Assembly: GCF_023746615.1 (NCBI RefSeq)
Contig: NZ_CP082275.1
Span: 1,922,001-1,986,000 of the forward strand
DNA from: Grimontia kaedaensis
GTDB taxonomy: Bacteria > Pseudomonadota > Gammaproteobacteria > Enterobacterales > Vibrionaceae
Direction of reading: 5' to 3'
Length of the DNA: 64,000 bases
Each line of letters opens with the position of its first letter. The stretch's first letter is position 1. The position numbers and the translations under genes are program-made. The notes beneath the pieces are model-generated. The model did not search any database. It saw only the letters and a program-made list of their open reading frames with translations, and was not told where the DNA came from. Below are positions 41,647 through 49,448 of the stretch, piece after piece.

Positions 41647-42575
41647 CACAATTCTGGCACTGAAAAGGTGAAAGAAATATGTGTTCCGGACATCTTTACG
41701 CACTCTCGAAACTCAGCACTGGCAAACTGGTTGTTTGTTGGCTTAAGATCCACCTCACACGATTCCAACCTAAGATGCAGCTTCCCCCTATAGGCAATCG
41801 CCATTTGAGCCATTCTGTGTAGTCCTGACCCTCTAACATCGCAGACACTGCTCAGGCCTCGGTTAAACACCTCAAGCAATAAGACATCATCTGAAGCGTG
41901 ACTCATTGGATGATTTCGTCTGCTAAGGCCTTCTCTCAAACTGCGAAGCAATCCGATTCCGAAGTCAGCAATCACAATACAAATGGTTTGCGTTTTTGGG
42001 TAGTATTGCATGTAAACAAAGCCGTTTGATGTTGATTGGCTGTGCTGCCTGACGTTATCACAAAACTCACAAATAACTGTATTAATCCAAGTTGGAAAAT
42101 CACTGTCAGCATTCAGACCAAGTTTCGTGCACATCACATTTGTTAACTGACTCGGGATAGGACGATTCTTTGCGCGATCATTTGGATCGACAGGCCTTAT
42201 TTCTAGTAAGTTTTGGGAGTTACCTTTGTATATCAGTGAAGTGTCTTCTTGAGAGGTAGGCCGATTCGGAAATACAAGCATGTTTGGAGGTAATTGAGTC
42301 AAAAAACCGCATCTATTCATAAATGTAAAACAATTACATTTACCACCCAAGAACTGGAGAGTTAGCCGAACATCTTGCTTTACGAGACTGTGACATAGAC
42401 AGAGCAACTTCACTAGCGCACTAGCCATAAAACTACAATTTGGCTCTATCTTGATAACAACATTTCTGTCCTCCCAAGGGCCAAAGTCACAAATTTTGGA
42501 GTTTCTAATCGCGTTTTCAAACTCATTCGAATCATAGAATCGATACAGGTTTCGAAAGTAAATTAACTGTGGCAA
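41646..42575 (-). CDS. STAS-GHKL ATPase (anti-sigma-kinase-like)
   Basis: 309 residues. N-terminal 110 residues look STAS-like (NVVIKIEPNCSFMASALVKL, then FLGGKCNCFTFMNRCGF). The C-terminal half has GHKL ATP-binding motifs: N-box INTVICEFCDNVRQHS (Glu170, Asn174), G1 ADFGIGLL (204-211), G2-like DVRGSGLHRMAQMA (247-260) and a final SGTHISFTF. This resembles SpoIIAB/RsbW-type kinases or histidine-kinase ATPase domains without a His domain. It is the first gene of a two-gene operon. Confidence 0.72.
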   Translation of the reverse strand: MPQLIYFRNLYRFYDSNEFENAIRNSKICDFGPWEDRNVVIKIEPNCSFMASALVKLLCLCHSLVKQDVRLTLQFLGGKCNCFTFMNRCGFLTQLPPNMLVFPNRPTSQEDTSLIYKGNSQNLLEIRPVDPNDRAKNRPIPSQLTNVMCTKLGLNADSDFPTWINTVICEFCDNVRQHSQSTSNGFVYMQYYPKTQTICIVIADFGIGLLRSLREGLSRRNHPMSHASDDVLLLEVFNRGLSSVCDVRGSGLHRMAQMAIAYRGKLHLRLESCEVDLKPTNNQFASAEFRECVKMSGTHISFTFSVPEL

Positions 42576-42846
42576 TACTAAAGCCTATAATTTCATACAA
42601 CAATGGAGGCATGATATTACTTTTCTGGGCCCCGACTCAATAGTGACTCGATCGACTTTATTGGGTTGTCCCAAACAGGTTTGCAACGCCCATAAATTTC
42701 CCCATCCAATCAACTTTTTCATCAAAAGCTCGTAAAGAGTATATCTAGAGCGCACTCTATCAATGTAGTGATTTTAATGCACCTAACAGCGAACCGATCA
42801 ATCTATCTTTCCATTTCCGGATATCCTAATCACGAGTGAAATCACT

Positions 42847-43188
42847 ATGAACAAAAAAACTGCCCTACTTCCAATCGTCTATATTGCTTGCCTTTTCTCT
42901 TTGCAGATTCATGCAAAGTCTTACAGCGAAGAGCACCAAAAGGTGCAGACACTGTTTCAGAGCGATGAAGAGAAAACGGCAAAGGATGCGGTGTGGACTG
43001 CCCCGGACATTTTCAAAGTTGGAGGCATTGATGATGGCTCACGCCGGGAGGGTTATGCGGAATACGTTTGTCTGACCCTTTACGATTACGGCTTCAAAGG
43101 TAAAAACGTTTGGGTGCAAATTATTGATTTCGATAGGCTTATCAAAGGAAATGATTGGGTAAAACTGGGCGAAAAGACTTGCCAGTGA
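42847..43188 (+). CDS. Small secreted moron protein
   Basis: 113 residues with a clear signal peptide (KKTALLPIVYIACLFSLQIHAKS) and a mature part containing two Cys (YVCLTLYDYGFKG, KTCQ at the end). On the plus strand, opposite to the late genes, so it can be expressed in the lysogen. No family recognised. No good ribosome binding site is seen before the ATG. Confidence 0.6.
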   Translation: MNKKTALLPIVYIACLFSLQIHAKSYSEEHQKVQTLFQSDEEKTAKDAVWTAPDIFKVGGIDDGSRREGYAEYVCLTLYDYGFKGKNVWVQIIDFDRLIKGNDWVKLGEKTCQ

Positions 43189-43195
43189 TGACATT

Positions 43196-43224
43196 AAGAA
43201 GAGCTCAAAACATCAGCTCTTCTT
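43196..43224. terminator. Terminator-like hairpin between convergent genes
   Basis: A perfect 10-bp stem, AAGAAGAGCT / AGCTCTTCTT, 9-nt loop, between the secreted moron gene and the Mnt-like gene. Confidence 0.55.
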
Positions 43225-43545
43225 CTCAACTAGTGCAGCGATCTTCTCTAGCAGATTAGATTCCATTTGCTCTAGTTTGCTATCTAACGTTTCCTCTGTT
43301 CGAGCCAAAGCATCTGCAGTGCTTTTCAACGCTTCCTCTAGTCGGGAGTGCATTTCAATAACCGTATCATATCGATATGGCTCACCCTTTCTCTCAAGAA
43401 ATTCATCAATCTTGATGGTGGCACCGAGCCTTTCAAGTATTTCTGTATTTAGGCTGTTATGTGCCTGTTCTGCTGAAGTTTTAACCTTCTTGTGCAGCTC
43501 CTCACCAATGCGAATTTTGAATTGCATGGTCTTTTCTTCAGTCAT
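43213..43545 (-). CDS. Arc/Mnt-type ribbon-helix-helix repressor (Mnt-like)
   Basis: 110 residues. N-terminal MQFKIRIGEELHKKVKTSAEQAHNSLNTEILERL is a ribbon-helix-helix DNA-binding domain of the Arc/Mnt type; the C-terminal half is a coiled coil (ALKSTADALARTEETLDSKLEQMESNLLEKI), as in tetrameric Mnt. Divergent from a second, smaller RHH gene over a 100-base region with two operator-like inverted repeats. This is the layout of P22 immI (mnt / arc-ant). Confidence 0.78.
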   Translation of the reverse strand: MTEEKTMQFKIRIGEELHKKVKTSAEQAHNSLNTEILERLGATIKIDEFLERKGEPYRYDTVIEMHSRLEEALKSTADALARTEETLDSKLEQMESNLLEKIAALVEKKS

Positions 43546-43569
43546 AAAACAATAAAACTCCATTGACAA

Positions 43570-43617
43570 TGGAACCATGGCGGTTCTATTTTTACTAATG
43601 GAACCTATATGGTTCTA
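43570..43617. promoter_or_regulatory. Twin operators between Mnt-like and Arc-like genes
   Basis: Two 19-bp inverted repeats, TGGAACCATGGCGGTTCTA (43,570-43,588) and TGGAACCTATATGGTTCTA (43,599-43,617), 29 bases apart, plus a half site AGAAC at 43,621. They are likely RHH repressor operators overlapping the divergent promoters. Confidence 0.75.
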
Positions 43618-43645
43618 CTTAGAACTTAGCAAAAAGGAACTGGTT

Positions 43646-43804
43646 ATGACAGAAGATTACGTTCAAACCAAAATCCGTCTCGGCACTTCAAACCATAGTT
43701 GGCTGAAGGCAAGAGCAGCTAAAAATCGACGCTCAATTACTTCAGAAGTAAACGTTTTGATAGAGAAAATGCGGAAAGAGAAAAACAGCAATCATCAAAT
43801 TTAG
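43646..43804 (+). CDS. Arc-like ribbon-helix-helix repressor
   Basis: 52 residues, the size of P22 Arc (53). VQTKIRLGTSNHSWLKARAAKNRRSITSEVNVLIEKM has the RHH strand and two helices. AAGGAA before the ATG at 43,646. First gene of the antirepressor operon; Arc represses ant in P22. Confidence 0.78.
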   Translation: MTEDYVQTKIRLGTSNHSWLKARAAKNRRSITSEVNVLIEKMRKEKNSNHQI

Positions 43805-43875
43805 GTAGGTGAGCCCCAAGAGCGGCAACTCTTGAGGCCCTATGTCAACACCCTAGTACTAGTAGGAGAATCGAC

Positions 43876-44085
43876 ATGTCGACTCTAACAAACAACCACT
43901 TGGAAATCCAAAACGATATCAACCGTATGTTGGCACAGGCCAACGCCCTCATTGATACGCTCTGTGTCGATGACCAATACCGCACCATCGATACCGCCAC
44001 CTTATCCAATGCCCTTTGGCTGTTAAGCGATCGCATCACTGACATCGATCATGCTTGCCAACAGCTGTTCAAGGAGGCCGCATGA
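43876..44085 (+). CDS. Small phage protein upstream of antirepressor
   Basis: 69 residues, helical, acidic: LEIQNDINRMLAQANALIDT, DTATLSNALWLLSDRI. AGGAG precedes the ATG, and the stop overlaps the antirepressor start (ATGA). Such short ORFs often precede phage regulatory genes; function unknown. Confidence 0.6.
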   Translation: MSTLTNNHLEIQNDINRMLAQANALIDTLCVDDQYRTIDTATLSNALWLLSDRITDIDHACQQLFKEAA

Positions 44086-44810
44086 ACATCATCCCTTTCC
44101 AATTCCAGCAAGCCAATATTCGGGTGATTGAGCAGAATGGCGAGCCCTGGTTTATCGCAAAGGATGTGGCTGAACTTTTGGGGTATTCGAATACTTCAAA
44201 AGCCGTAAGTACCCATTGTAAATCAACAAATACCTGCCCTACCGAAATGGGAGGTCAGGTCCGTCATGTCCAGATCATCCCCGAACGCGATGTCTATCGC
44301 CTCATCATGCGCTCCAAACTACCCGAAGCTGAGAAGTTCGAAGACTGGGTGGTATCGGATGTTCTGCCCTCGATTCGAAAGACCGGCAGTTACAGCATCG
44401 CTGACCTCTCCCGCATGGATATCCTCAAGCTCGCCATACAGGCCGAGGAAGAGAAACTGAAGCTGCAAGCCCAAGTGGCAGAAGACCGCCCCAAGGTTGA
44501 GGCCTATCACCTCATCGCGGATAGCCAGGGTTCGCTCTGTATCACCGATGCCGCCAAGAACCTGCAGCTGCAGCCTAAAGCCCTCTTCGCTTGGCTGGCG
44601 GCGAATCGCTGGATATACAAACGCCCTGACGGGAAAAGCTGGATTGGCTATCAAGACAAGCTGCAACGGGGATTACTGGAGCATAAGGTGACAACGGTGA
44701 ATCAGCGCACCGTTGAGCAAGTGCGTGTGACATCTAAGGGGTTGGTGGTGTTGGCTGAAAGGTTGGCGCCGGGGAGTTTAAGGATGATTGGAGATTCAGG
44801 GGCTCACTGA
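44082..44810 (+). CDS. Antirepressor: Bro-N plus KilA-C/Ant domains
   Basis: 242 residues. Bro-N domain at 1-105 (IRVIEQNGEPWFIAKDVAELLGYSNTSKAV, VYRLIMRSKLPEAEKFEDWV, VLPSIRKTGSY), linker helix, then a KilAC/phage antirepressor C-terminal domain (IADSQGSLCITDAAKNLQLQ, LFAWLAANRWIYKRPDGKSW). Such proteins inactivate CI-type repressors to induce prophages. Strong AAGGAGG before the ATG. Third gene of the arc-ant operon, closed by a hairpin at 44,800. Confidence 0.85.
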   Translation: MNIIPFQFQQANIRVIEQNGEPWFIAKDVAELLGYSNTSKAVSTHCKSTNTCPTEMGGQVRHVQIIPERDVYRLIMRSKLPEAEKFEDWVVSDVLPSIRKTGSYSIADLSRMDILKLAIQAEEEKLKLQAQVAEDRPKVEAYHLIADSQGSLCITDAAKNLQLQPKALFAWLAANRWIYKRPDGKSWIGYQDKLQRGLLEHKVTTVNQRTVEQVRVTSKGLVVLAERLAPGSLRMIGDSGAH

Positions 44811-44823
44811 TGTGAGCCCTTTG
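44800..44823 (+). terminator. Terminator overlapping the antirepressor stop codon
   Basis: GGGCTCAC, loop TGAT, GTGAGCCC, then TTT. The TGA stop lies in the loop. Confidence 0.6.
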
Positions 44824-44939
44824 GGGGACAGGTTTTGGTAGAGAACTTCTAGATTTGGACAAACATGAGTTTTATCGCACTATCTATAAAGTATGAGTCG
44901 GGCCCCTATTGAGTGAATTTTTGTCAAGTAACTTACAAT

Positions 44940-45407
44940 TTATCGAACTCTATATATCATAAAGTTTTTTTCATTAAGCTCTGTTTTTCTAACAAGTTTG
45001 CGGGATAAGAGATCTTGGCGTATAGCAGTAACAAAAACTCCAACAGCCTCATCTAACAACTCATAGTGAATATCTCTTTCTGACTCATTATTAAAAGAGC
45101 TCTTTTTTGATAGTTCTAAAAATTGATATGCTTTCTCAATTACGTCATCAGGACAGTAGAGCCAACATTTGTTAACTTCAGATAGAAACTGCGCTCTCAA
45201 TTTACGAGCTTCAACCGGTTCAAAATTCTGCTGAAATCCCTCCAAACATTTCAGCAACTCCTTATAAGATTCTTCTTTACGGTTATATTGCTCCCAAACT
45301 CGCTTTCGCCATTCATTTACAAACCAAGCAATAATGGCCCCAAATAATGGAGCCGCAAACTTCCAAAACTCTATTGACAACACAATATTTCTCATAGAAA
45401 ACTTCAT
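44940..45407 (-). CDS. Unrecognised membrane-anchored protein
   Basis: 155 residues; one membrane helix near the N-terminus (about 13-30: FWKFAAPLFGAIIAWFVN) and a helical cytoplasmic body. Very AT-rich compared with the phage late genes. No attC follows it, so I do not count it as an integron cassette. Weak ribosome binding site. Confidence 0.55.
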   Translation of the reverse strand: MKFSMRNIVLSIEFWKFAAPLFGAIIAWFVNEWRKRVWEQYNRKEESYKELLKCLEGFQQNFEPVEARKLRAQFLSEVNKCWLYCPDDVIEKAYQFLELSKKSSFNNESERDIHYELLDEAVGVFVTAIRQDLLSRKLVRKTELNEKNFMIYRVR

Positions 45408-45481
45408 TTAAAATTGGATGTAATTATTGAAATTTTTATATAAACTATACTTTATAGACTTCACACCTTAAAATTATAAGA

Positions 45482-45901
45482 CTAGGTAAAATGGACAAAT
45501 CCAAAAACTTCAAGTAAACGGACAAAACTCCACATCCAGGGCGTCCAATAAATCACTGCGAATAAACCATCAACTGCGATACCAGTGATAAGAAGGCCCA
45601 AAATAGTACGCCATGTCACAGCAAGTACTTTCTCTGAGTCGCTATTATTTGGATTTTTATATGCTGCTTTAGCCCAATAATAAGTGCACAACATCAATCC
45701 AGTAATAGCAATTATAGAGATAAAGAAGAATATTATCCTCCATCCCATAAGGGCAGGTTCAATCGAATCGTCGCCCAAAGAGTCAAGGAATACCATTGCT
45801 AATGCTACTATACTCGAAATACTACCAAATGCCGATAGAGTAGAAAGCTTATTACTTTTTACTTCGTCCCAAAAATTACCACTCACTTTTATATTTACCA
45901 T
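45482..45901 (-). CDS. Unrecognised polytopic membrane protein
   Basis: 139 residues with about three to four membrane helices (STLSAFGSISSIVALAMVF, IIFFFISIIAITGLMLCTYY, TILGLLITGIAVDGLFAVI, WMWSFVRLLEV). No family recognised. One of three consecutive AT-rich membrane-protein genes. Confidence 0.55.
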   Translation of the reverse strand: MVNIKVSGNFWDEVKSNKLSTLSAFGSISSIVALAMVFLDSLGDDSIEPALMGWRIIFFFISIIAITGLMLCTYYWAKAAYKNPNNSDSEKVLAVTWRTILGLLITGIAVDGLFAVIYWTPWMWSFVRLLEVFGFVHFT

Positions 45902-46070
45902 TTAATATTTACATTTATAATTTTCGTTTGATTCTATCAAAAAATTAATTTACACTCAAATAGCATGCGGATTTATATTATGTTTAAGTATACTATCTAA
46001 ACTATGAAAATCAACTCATGGTGAACAAACACGCTTCAATATTCACTATTAACTTTCCTATAAAATTCAC

Positions 46071-46703
46071 TTATTTTAATGTAGGAACAGTGTGAGTAGA
46101 TAAAGATTCAAGTTCTCTTTCTCGGTACTTATGCTCTGCTAACAACTTTTGTTTTTTCACTTTTGCATTCCACAAATTATAAAGATCTATAGTATCCCTA
46201 AATACTTCTGAGTTATCTGAATTTCTAATAGCTAGTATCATTGGCTTTGCCTCATTTACAACTTCAACGAAGTAACTACCTTGGCATTTAAAAGCAAATT
46301 CTTCATCAGCTAGACCTGACAAAACTACCTGCGCTATATGGTCGACTTCACATAAATAGTCGATAGATGCATTATAAGCTTCAATACTATCTTGAAATTT
46401 TTTCGTCCACGGCTCGTTCTGTATACTTTCATATAAAAACTCTTTCACTTCTATATTCGGTATTTCTATCTCTTCTAATTCAAATGCATCATCCATTTTA
46501 CGTGAAAGCTCTGATAGTCTCAGAGATTTCGGATGAAACATCTCTAGCGTAAGTTGCATTGACTCACGCCTATATTTGGTATTTAAATCTCTTTTAAACA
46601 AATAAAGCTGAATTAACGCAATAGCAACACCAATTAAAGTTAATGGCCCTGATATGAAGTATAATATTTCTAAGTATTGCCTATTTTCTATGAGATATTC
46701 CAA
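46071..46703 (-). CDS. Unrecognised membrane-anchored helical protein
   Basis: 210 residues; one membrane helix at about 12-33 (EILYFISGPLTLIGVAIALIQ), then a long helical cytoplasmic domain. The layout (short periplasmic start, one helix, helical body) is common among defence-island and moron proteins of unknown role. TTG start at 46,703 with a poorly placed AAGGA. Confidence 0.55.
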   Translation of the reverse strand: MEYLIENRQYLEILYFISGPLTLIGVAIALIQLYLFKRDLNTKYRRESMQLTLEMFHPKSLRLSELSRKMDDAFELEEIEIPNIEVKEFLYESIQNEPWTKKFQDSIEAYNASIDYLCEVDHIAQVVLSGLADEEFAFKCQGSYFVEVVNEAKPMILAIRNSDNSEVFRDTIDLYNLWNAKVKKQKLLAEHKYRERELESLSTHTVPTLK

Positions 46704-46764
46704 AACTCAAGTATCCTTACTAACATAAAAAATGACATGGGATTACCCTCATGAGGATTAATAA

Positions 46765-46877
46765 CCCAAAGCTACCGCCCTTCGCTTCTCGGCACGCAAC
46801 ACGCCATCACTGTCTAAAACTTTTGGCTGGAATGTACCACAAAGTGCATAAAATCAGATTTGATTTTGATCGCATGG
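46765..46877. repeat. 113-bp direct repeat, copy 1
   Basis: Differs from 48,531-48,643 at one base only. It starts CCCAAAGCTACCGCCC and ends TGATCGCATGG. Both copies flank the SLATT and 90-aa cassettes. No ORF of note is encoded. Could be a cassette-associated promoter or recombination-derived duplication. Confidence 0.85.
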
Positions 46878-46922
46878 GAGTTTGATTGGGGAGATTTTGT
46901 TCAAAAAAATTAGGTAGTTGAA

Positions 46923-46956
46923 GGTTGAGAGGGTTGAGAGGGTTGAGAGGGTTGAG
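46923..46956. repeat. 9-bp tandem repeat
   Basis: GGTTGAGAG repeated 3.8 times, between the 113-bp repeat and the adjoining attC. Confidence 0.85.
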
Positions 46957-47020
46957 CATACGCAACGCATAGTAAAAACTTCATGCGTTGCAAATCACTC
47001 TTAAACAGTTTGTTATAAGC
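46955..47020 (-). repeat. Partial VCR-like attC after the 90-aa cassette
   Basis: On the minus strand TATAACAAACTGTTTAAGAG begins like the V. cholerae repeat and continues with GCAACGCATGAAG... The far (R') end is not found; the 9-bp tandem repeat begins where it should be. Confidence 0.6.
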
Positions 47021-47293
47021 CTAGTTCCGATAAAGTGTTACTATGTTTTGCTCTAGAAAACTAACAACATCACCTCGTGTTAAACCATTGGCTTCAACGC
47101 GCGGATCGGGACCAATTTCAGTAATTTCACCTTGCAACTCCCCTCCATCTACTTCGGTAATTTTTACTTTCACCTCTAGCTCTAGTTCATCTGCTCGAAG
47201 TTTAGCATACTCACCAACTTCAATAACACGATCCGTATTGACCGGAACTACACCAAAATATGTCATTGGACCATTTACATCATCCCACTGCAT
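47021..47293 (-). CDS. Cassette protein, 90 residues, unrecognised
   Basis: A soluble acidic beta-rich protein: YFGVVPVNTDRVIEVGEYAKL, VKVKITEVDGGELQGEITEIG, and a final helix. No family recognised. AAGGAA before the ATG; attC-like site just after the stop, the signature of an integron cassette gene. Confidence 0.6.
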   Translation of the reverse strand: MQWDDVNGPMTYFGVVPVNTDRVIEVGEYAKLRADELELEVKVKITEVDGGELQGEITEIGPDPRVEANGLTRGDVVSFLEQNIVTLYRN

Positions 47294-47630
47294 TTTTATT
47301 TCCTTATCGTTTGGGTAACTGTAATCGATATTTAAAATTCCATACCTGAAACCAAATATTTAACGTTAACCTGAGTGATTATCTCAACTTCTGGCAATAC
47401 TTCTGGTGCAATGATTTGAACATCATCTTCAGAACATTTATGTTGTTTCGTAATTATTTTTTAGCACTTAATTTCCATCTAGCTTGATAATTTCCTTTGA
47501 CTTAGAACTCCTTGTTAAGGTGTGAGGCACGCAATACGATGCTCCCGCATACCACCTTAAACACAAAGCACAACGCATAGAAAAATTCCAAGCGTTGCGG
47601 AATTATTCTTAAACAGATTATTATGAAGTT
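47294..47630. other. Gap holding an attC and no gene
   Basis: 337 bases. The right part is the attC listed separately; the left 200 bases are AT-rich and I see no convincing ORF or RNA. Confidence 0.5.
47505..47626 (-). repeat. VCR-like attC after the 71-aa/SLATT cassette
   Basis: Minus strand: ATAATAATCTGTTTAAGAAT, then GCAACGCTTGG, a central part, GTGCTTTGTGTTTAAGGTGG and an end CACACCTTAACAAGG. The first and last parts pair. R' is a variant, so recombination competence is uncertain. Confidence 0.6.
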
Positions 47631-47846
47631 TTATAGTGGACGCCCACAGCCACCACAAACTTGGTGGCCACTAGAGCCAGAAGGCCCGGTAAAAAGACCT
47701 TTCTCTAAAGTATTACCAGATGGACCCGAAAAGAAGCCCTCATTCGTAACATCAAGCTTAGTAGACAAAATATGGCTCAATATTTCATCTTTCTCGGATT
47801 CTGAAAGATTCTTAAACCAATTGTCAAACGTTGTTTTATTAGACAT
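47631..47846 (-). CDS. Cassette protein with C-terminal CxxC, 71 residues
   Basis: TFDNWFKNLSESEKDEILSH, then a low-complexity GPSGNT...GPSGSSGHQ stretch and a C-terminal VCGGCGRPL. It adjoins the SLATT-like gene with its stop and start next to each other, so the two probably form one two-gene cassette. AAGGAG before the ATG. Unknown function. Confidence 0.6.
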   Translation of the reverse strand: MSNKTTFDNWFKNLSESEKDEILSHILSTKLDVTNEGFFSGPSGNTLEKGLFTGPSGSSGHQVCGGCGRPL

Positions 47847-48470
47847 TTATGTCTCCTTATCTACTGGTGTGTTACCACACAATTGGCAACTGCCTTTGGA
47901 AAAAATATATGGTGACGCGGAGCACACTGAACATACAACATTGCTATCACTAGGTTGAAGTTTCTTTAGCGTATATCGGTACGCTTCCTGCGTTACTGAG
48001 TCAGAGATATTAGAAATATTTTCTTGATCTCTTGCGTCTTGCTCCGCAACAAATTTATAGAACCATGTAACATCTAATCCACTGTTAGATATTAGTTCTT
48101 GAGCCTCATTCCCAATGGAAATGTTTGTACGTCTACCGATTAAGTATGCTTCTTTTCGTTGCTCAAATTTGAATATTAAGCTGCAGATAGAAAGGCATAG
48201 CAACACACCAGATGATATGTAAGATATACCATTCATTAATTGCTCATAATCTGTATCTTTAGCCCAAACCAAGGCAAGAGTTATTACAACGGGCACTAGA
48301 ATGGTAAGCGCCGTAATAGCGGTGGTAACAAAAGATATTTTATTCAACTCTTGTCTATAAATATATTCCGCAGAAAGAGCATCAGTCCGAATTTGCAATA
48401 GTTTACTTTTTCTAGCATAGCCTTCAGCCAACTCATTGTCTTTCTTATTTTTTTTATCTTTCTTCGCCAA
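47847..48470 (-). CDS. SLATT-like 2TM protein with C-terminal zinc ribbon (CxxCx11CxxC)
   Basis: 207 residues: charged N-terminal helix (KSKLLQIRTDALSAEYIYRQE), two membrane helices (about 47-70 and 80-105), a further helix (EQRKEAYLIGRRTNISIGNE), and a C-terminal zinc ribbon CSVC-x11-CQLC. The first 130 residues follow the SLATT layout (two-helix membrane effectors of nucleotide-signal defence systems), and the ribbon matches what I remember as a mobilome-associated CxxCx(11)CxxC family. No SMODS or SLOG sensor gene adjoins it. TTG start after GGAG. Confidence 0.62.
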   Translation of the reverse strand: MAKKDKKNKKDNELAEGYARKSKLLQIRTDALSAEYIYRQELNKISFVTTAITALTILVPVVITLALVWAKDTDYEQLMNGISYISSGVLLCLSICSLIFKFEQRKEAYLIGRRTNISIGNEAQELISNSGLDVTWFYKFVAEQDARDQENISNISDSVTQEAYRYTLKKLQPSDSNVVCSVCSASPYIFSKGSCQLCGNTPVDKET

Positions 48471-48938
48471 GGATCACTCCTTTATCAAAAATTGCATAAC
48501 AGCTTATTAGCGGACAACCTGCCCATTCAGCCCAAAGCTACCGCCCTTCGCTTCTCGGCACGCAACACGCCATCACTGTCTAAAACTTTTGGCTGGAATG
48601 TACCACAAAGTGCATAAAACCAGATTTGATTTTGATCGCATGGAGGACCGATTGCTTATTGAGTGCGCAATCAATAAGCAGTTGTATTTATTGGGTAAAT
48701 AAAACAGGAGTTAGCTATTTGCTGTTGTTATCTTTGCGGTGTAGGGGTTGGCTGCGCGGGGCAGCCGGAGAGACTTGAGAGCCCAAACACCAGAGCGTTG
48801 GCAGGAGAAAGGCGTGAGGGGCTCTCGCTGACGATTAGAGCGGATTTGGCGGGTGAAGGCCAACCAAGGCGCCCGCTTTACGTGTGATGCGTGGACACGA
48901 TGTAAATGAGCGCTTTGTTATTCGGGAAGTTTGGGGGA
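48471..48938. other. Gene-free part of the array: repeat, hairpin and GC-rich stretch
   Basis: Holds a GTTATGC half site near 48,490, the second 113-bp repeat, a perfect 10-bp inverted repeat TGCTTATTGA/TCAATAAGCA (48,650-48,677), and a GC-rich stretch of about 200 bases (48,730-48,930) ending in a TTGTTAT-type attC end. No ORF convinces me. It may be an ORF-less cassette or an RNA gene. Confidence 0.5.
48531..48643. repeat. 113-bp direct repeat, copy 2
   Basis: See 46,765-46,877; one base difference (C for T) in 113. Confidence 0.85.
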
Positions 48939-49026
48939 GAGCTAACAGCCGAGCCGGCTTTTCATTGCATGGGGCATGGGCGAACGTGCGTTTATAAGTG
49001 TTGCCGCCGTAGTCGATTGTTATAAG
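48939..49026 (-). repeat. attC site after the 131-aa cassette
   Basis: Minus strand: TTATAACAATCGACTACGGC ... GAGCCGGCTCGGCTGTTAGC; outer ends TAACAA and GTTAGC fit R'' and R'. Confidence 0.7.
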
Positions 49027-49041
49027 AAGCTTAGATGCTTA

Positions 49042-49437
49042 CTACTCTCTGACTTTACTGACAAACACTGAACCATCCATGAGTACGGCGACAGCAAAGT
49101 ATTTTGAGCCACGGACATTAACCTTGTAGAACCAACGATCTCTATATTCACGGCTAGGGATATTATCCAGCGTGATCGAATCGATGCCCCAAGCCTCCTC
49201 ACCAAAGTAATCACTATAGACTTCTATTGACCATTGAGCAGCCTGTGAAATTGATACAGGAGGAGAATCTTTGAAGATATCAAAAACTGGTGACTGACTT
49301 ACGATAGTTGCTGGTGCTTCGAGGATATAAGTACGAGTTGTTCCATTTTCAGTTACTGAAGATTCTAGGAGAGGAACTGTTTTGCAAAGAGCACTGAGCG
49401 GAATCATAGCAAAGAGAAAAATGAACACTTTAGCCAA
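49042..49437 (-). CDS. Cassette protein, secreted, 131 residues
   Basis: Signal peptide (MAKVFIFLFAMIPLSALCKT) followed by a mixed alpha/beta mature domain (ISQAAQWSIEVYSDYFGEEA, WFYKVNVRGSKYFAVAVLMDGSVFV). No family recognised. TTG start 9 bases after AGGAG; attC on both sides. Confidence 0.6.
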   Translation of the reverse strand: MAKVFIFLFAMIPLSALCKTVPLLESSVTENGTTRTYILEAPATIVSQSPVFDIFKDSPPVSISQAAQWSIEVYSDYFGEEAWGIDSITLDNIPSREYRDRWFYKVNVRGSKYFAVAVLMDGSVFVSKVRE

Positions 49438-49448
49438 AACCTAACTCC

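Noticed and set aside
46765..48643. Insertion sequence bounded by the 113-bp repeats
   Set aside because: The repeats are direct, no transposase lies between them, and the enclosed genes are cassette-like.
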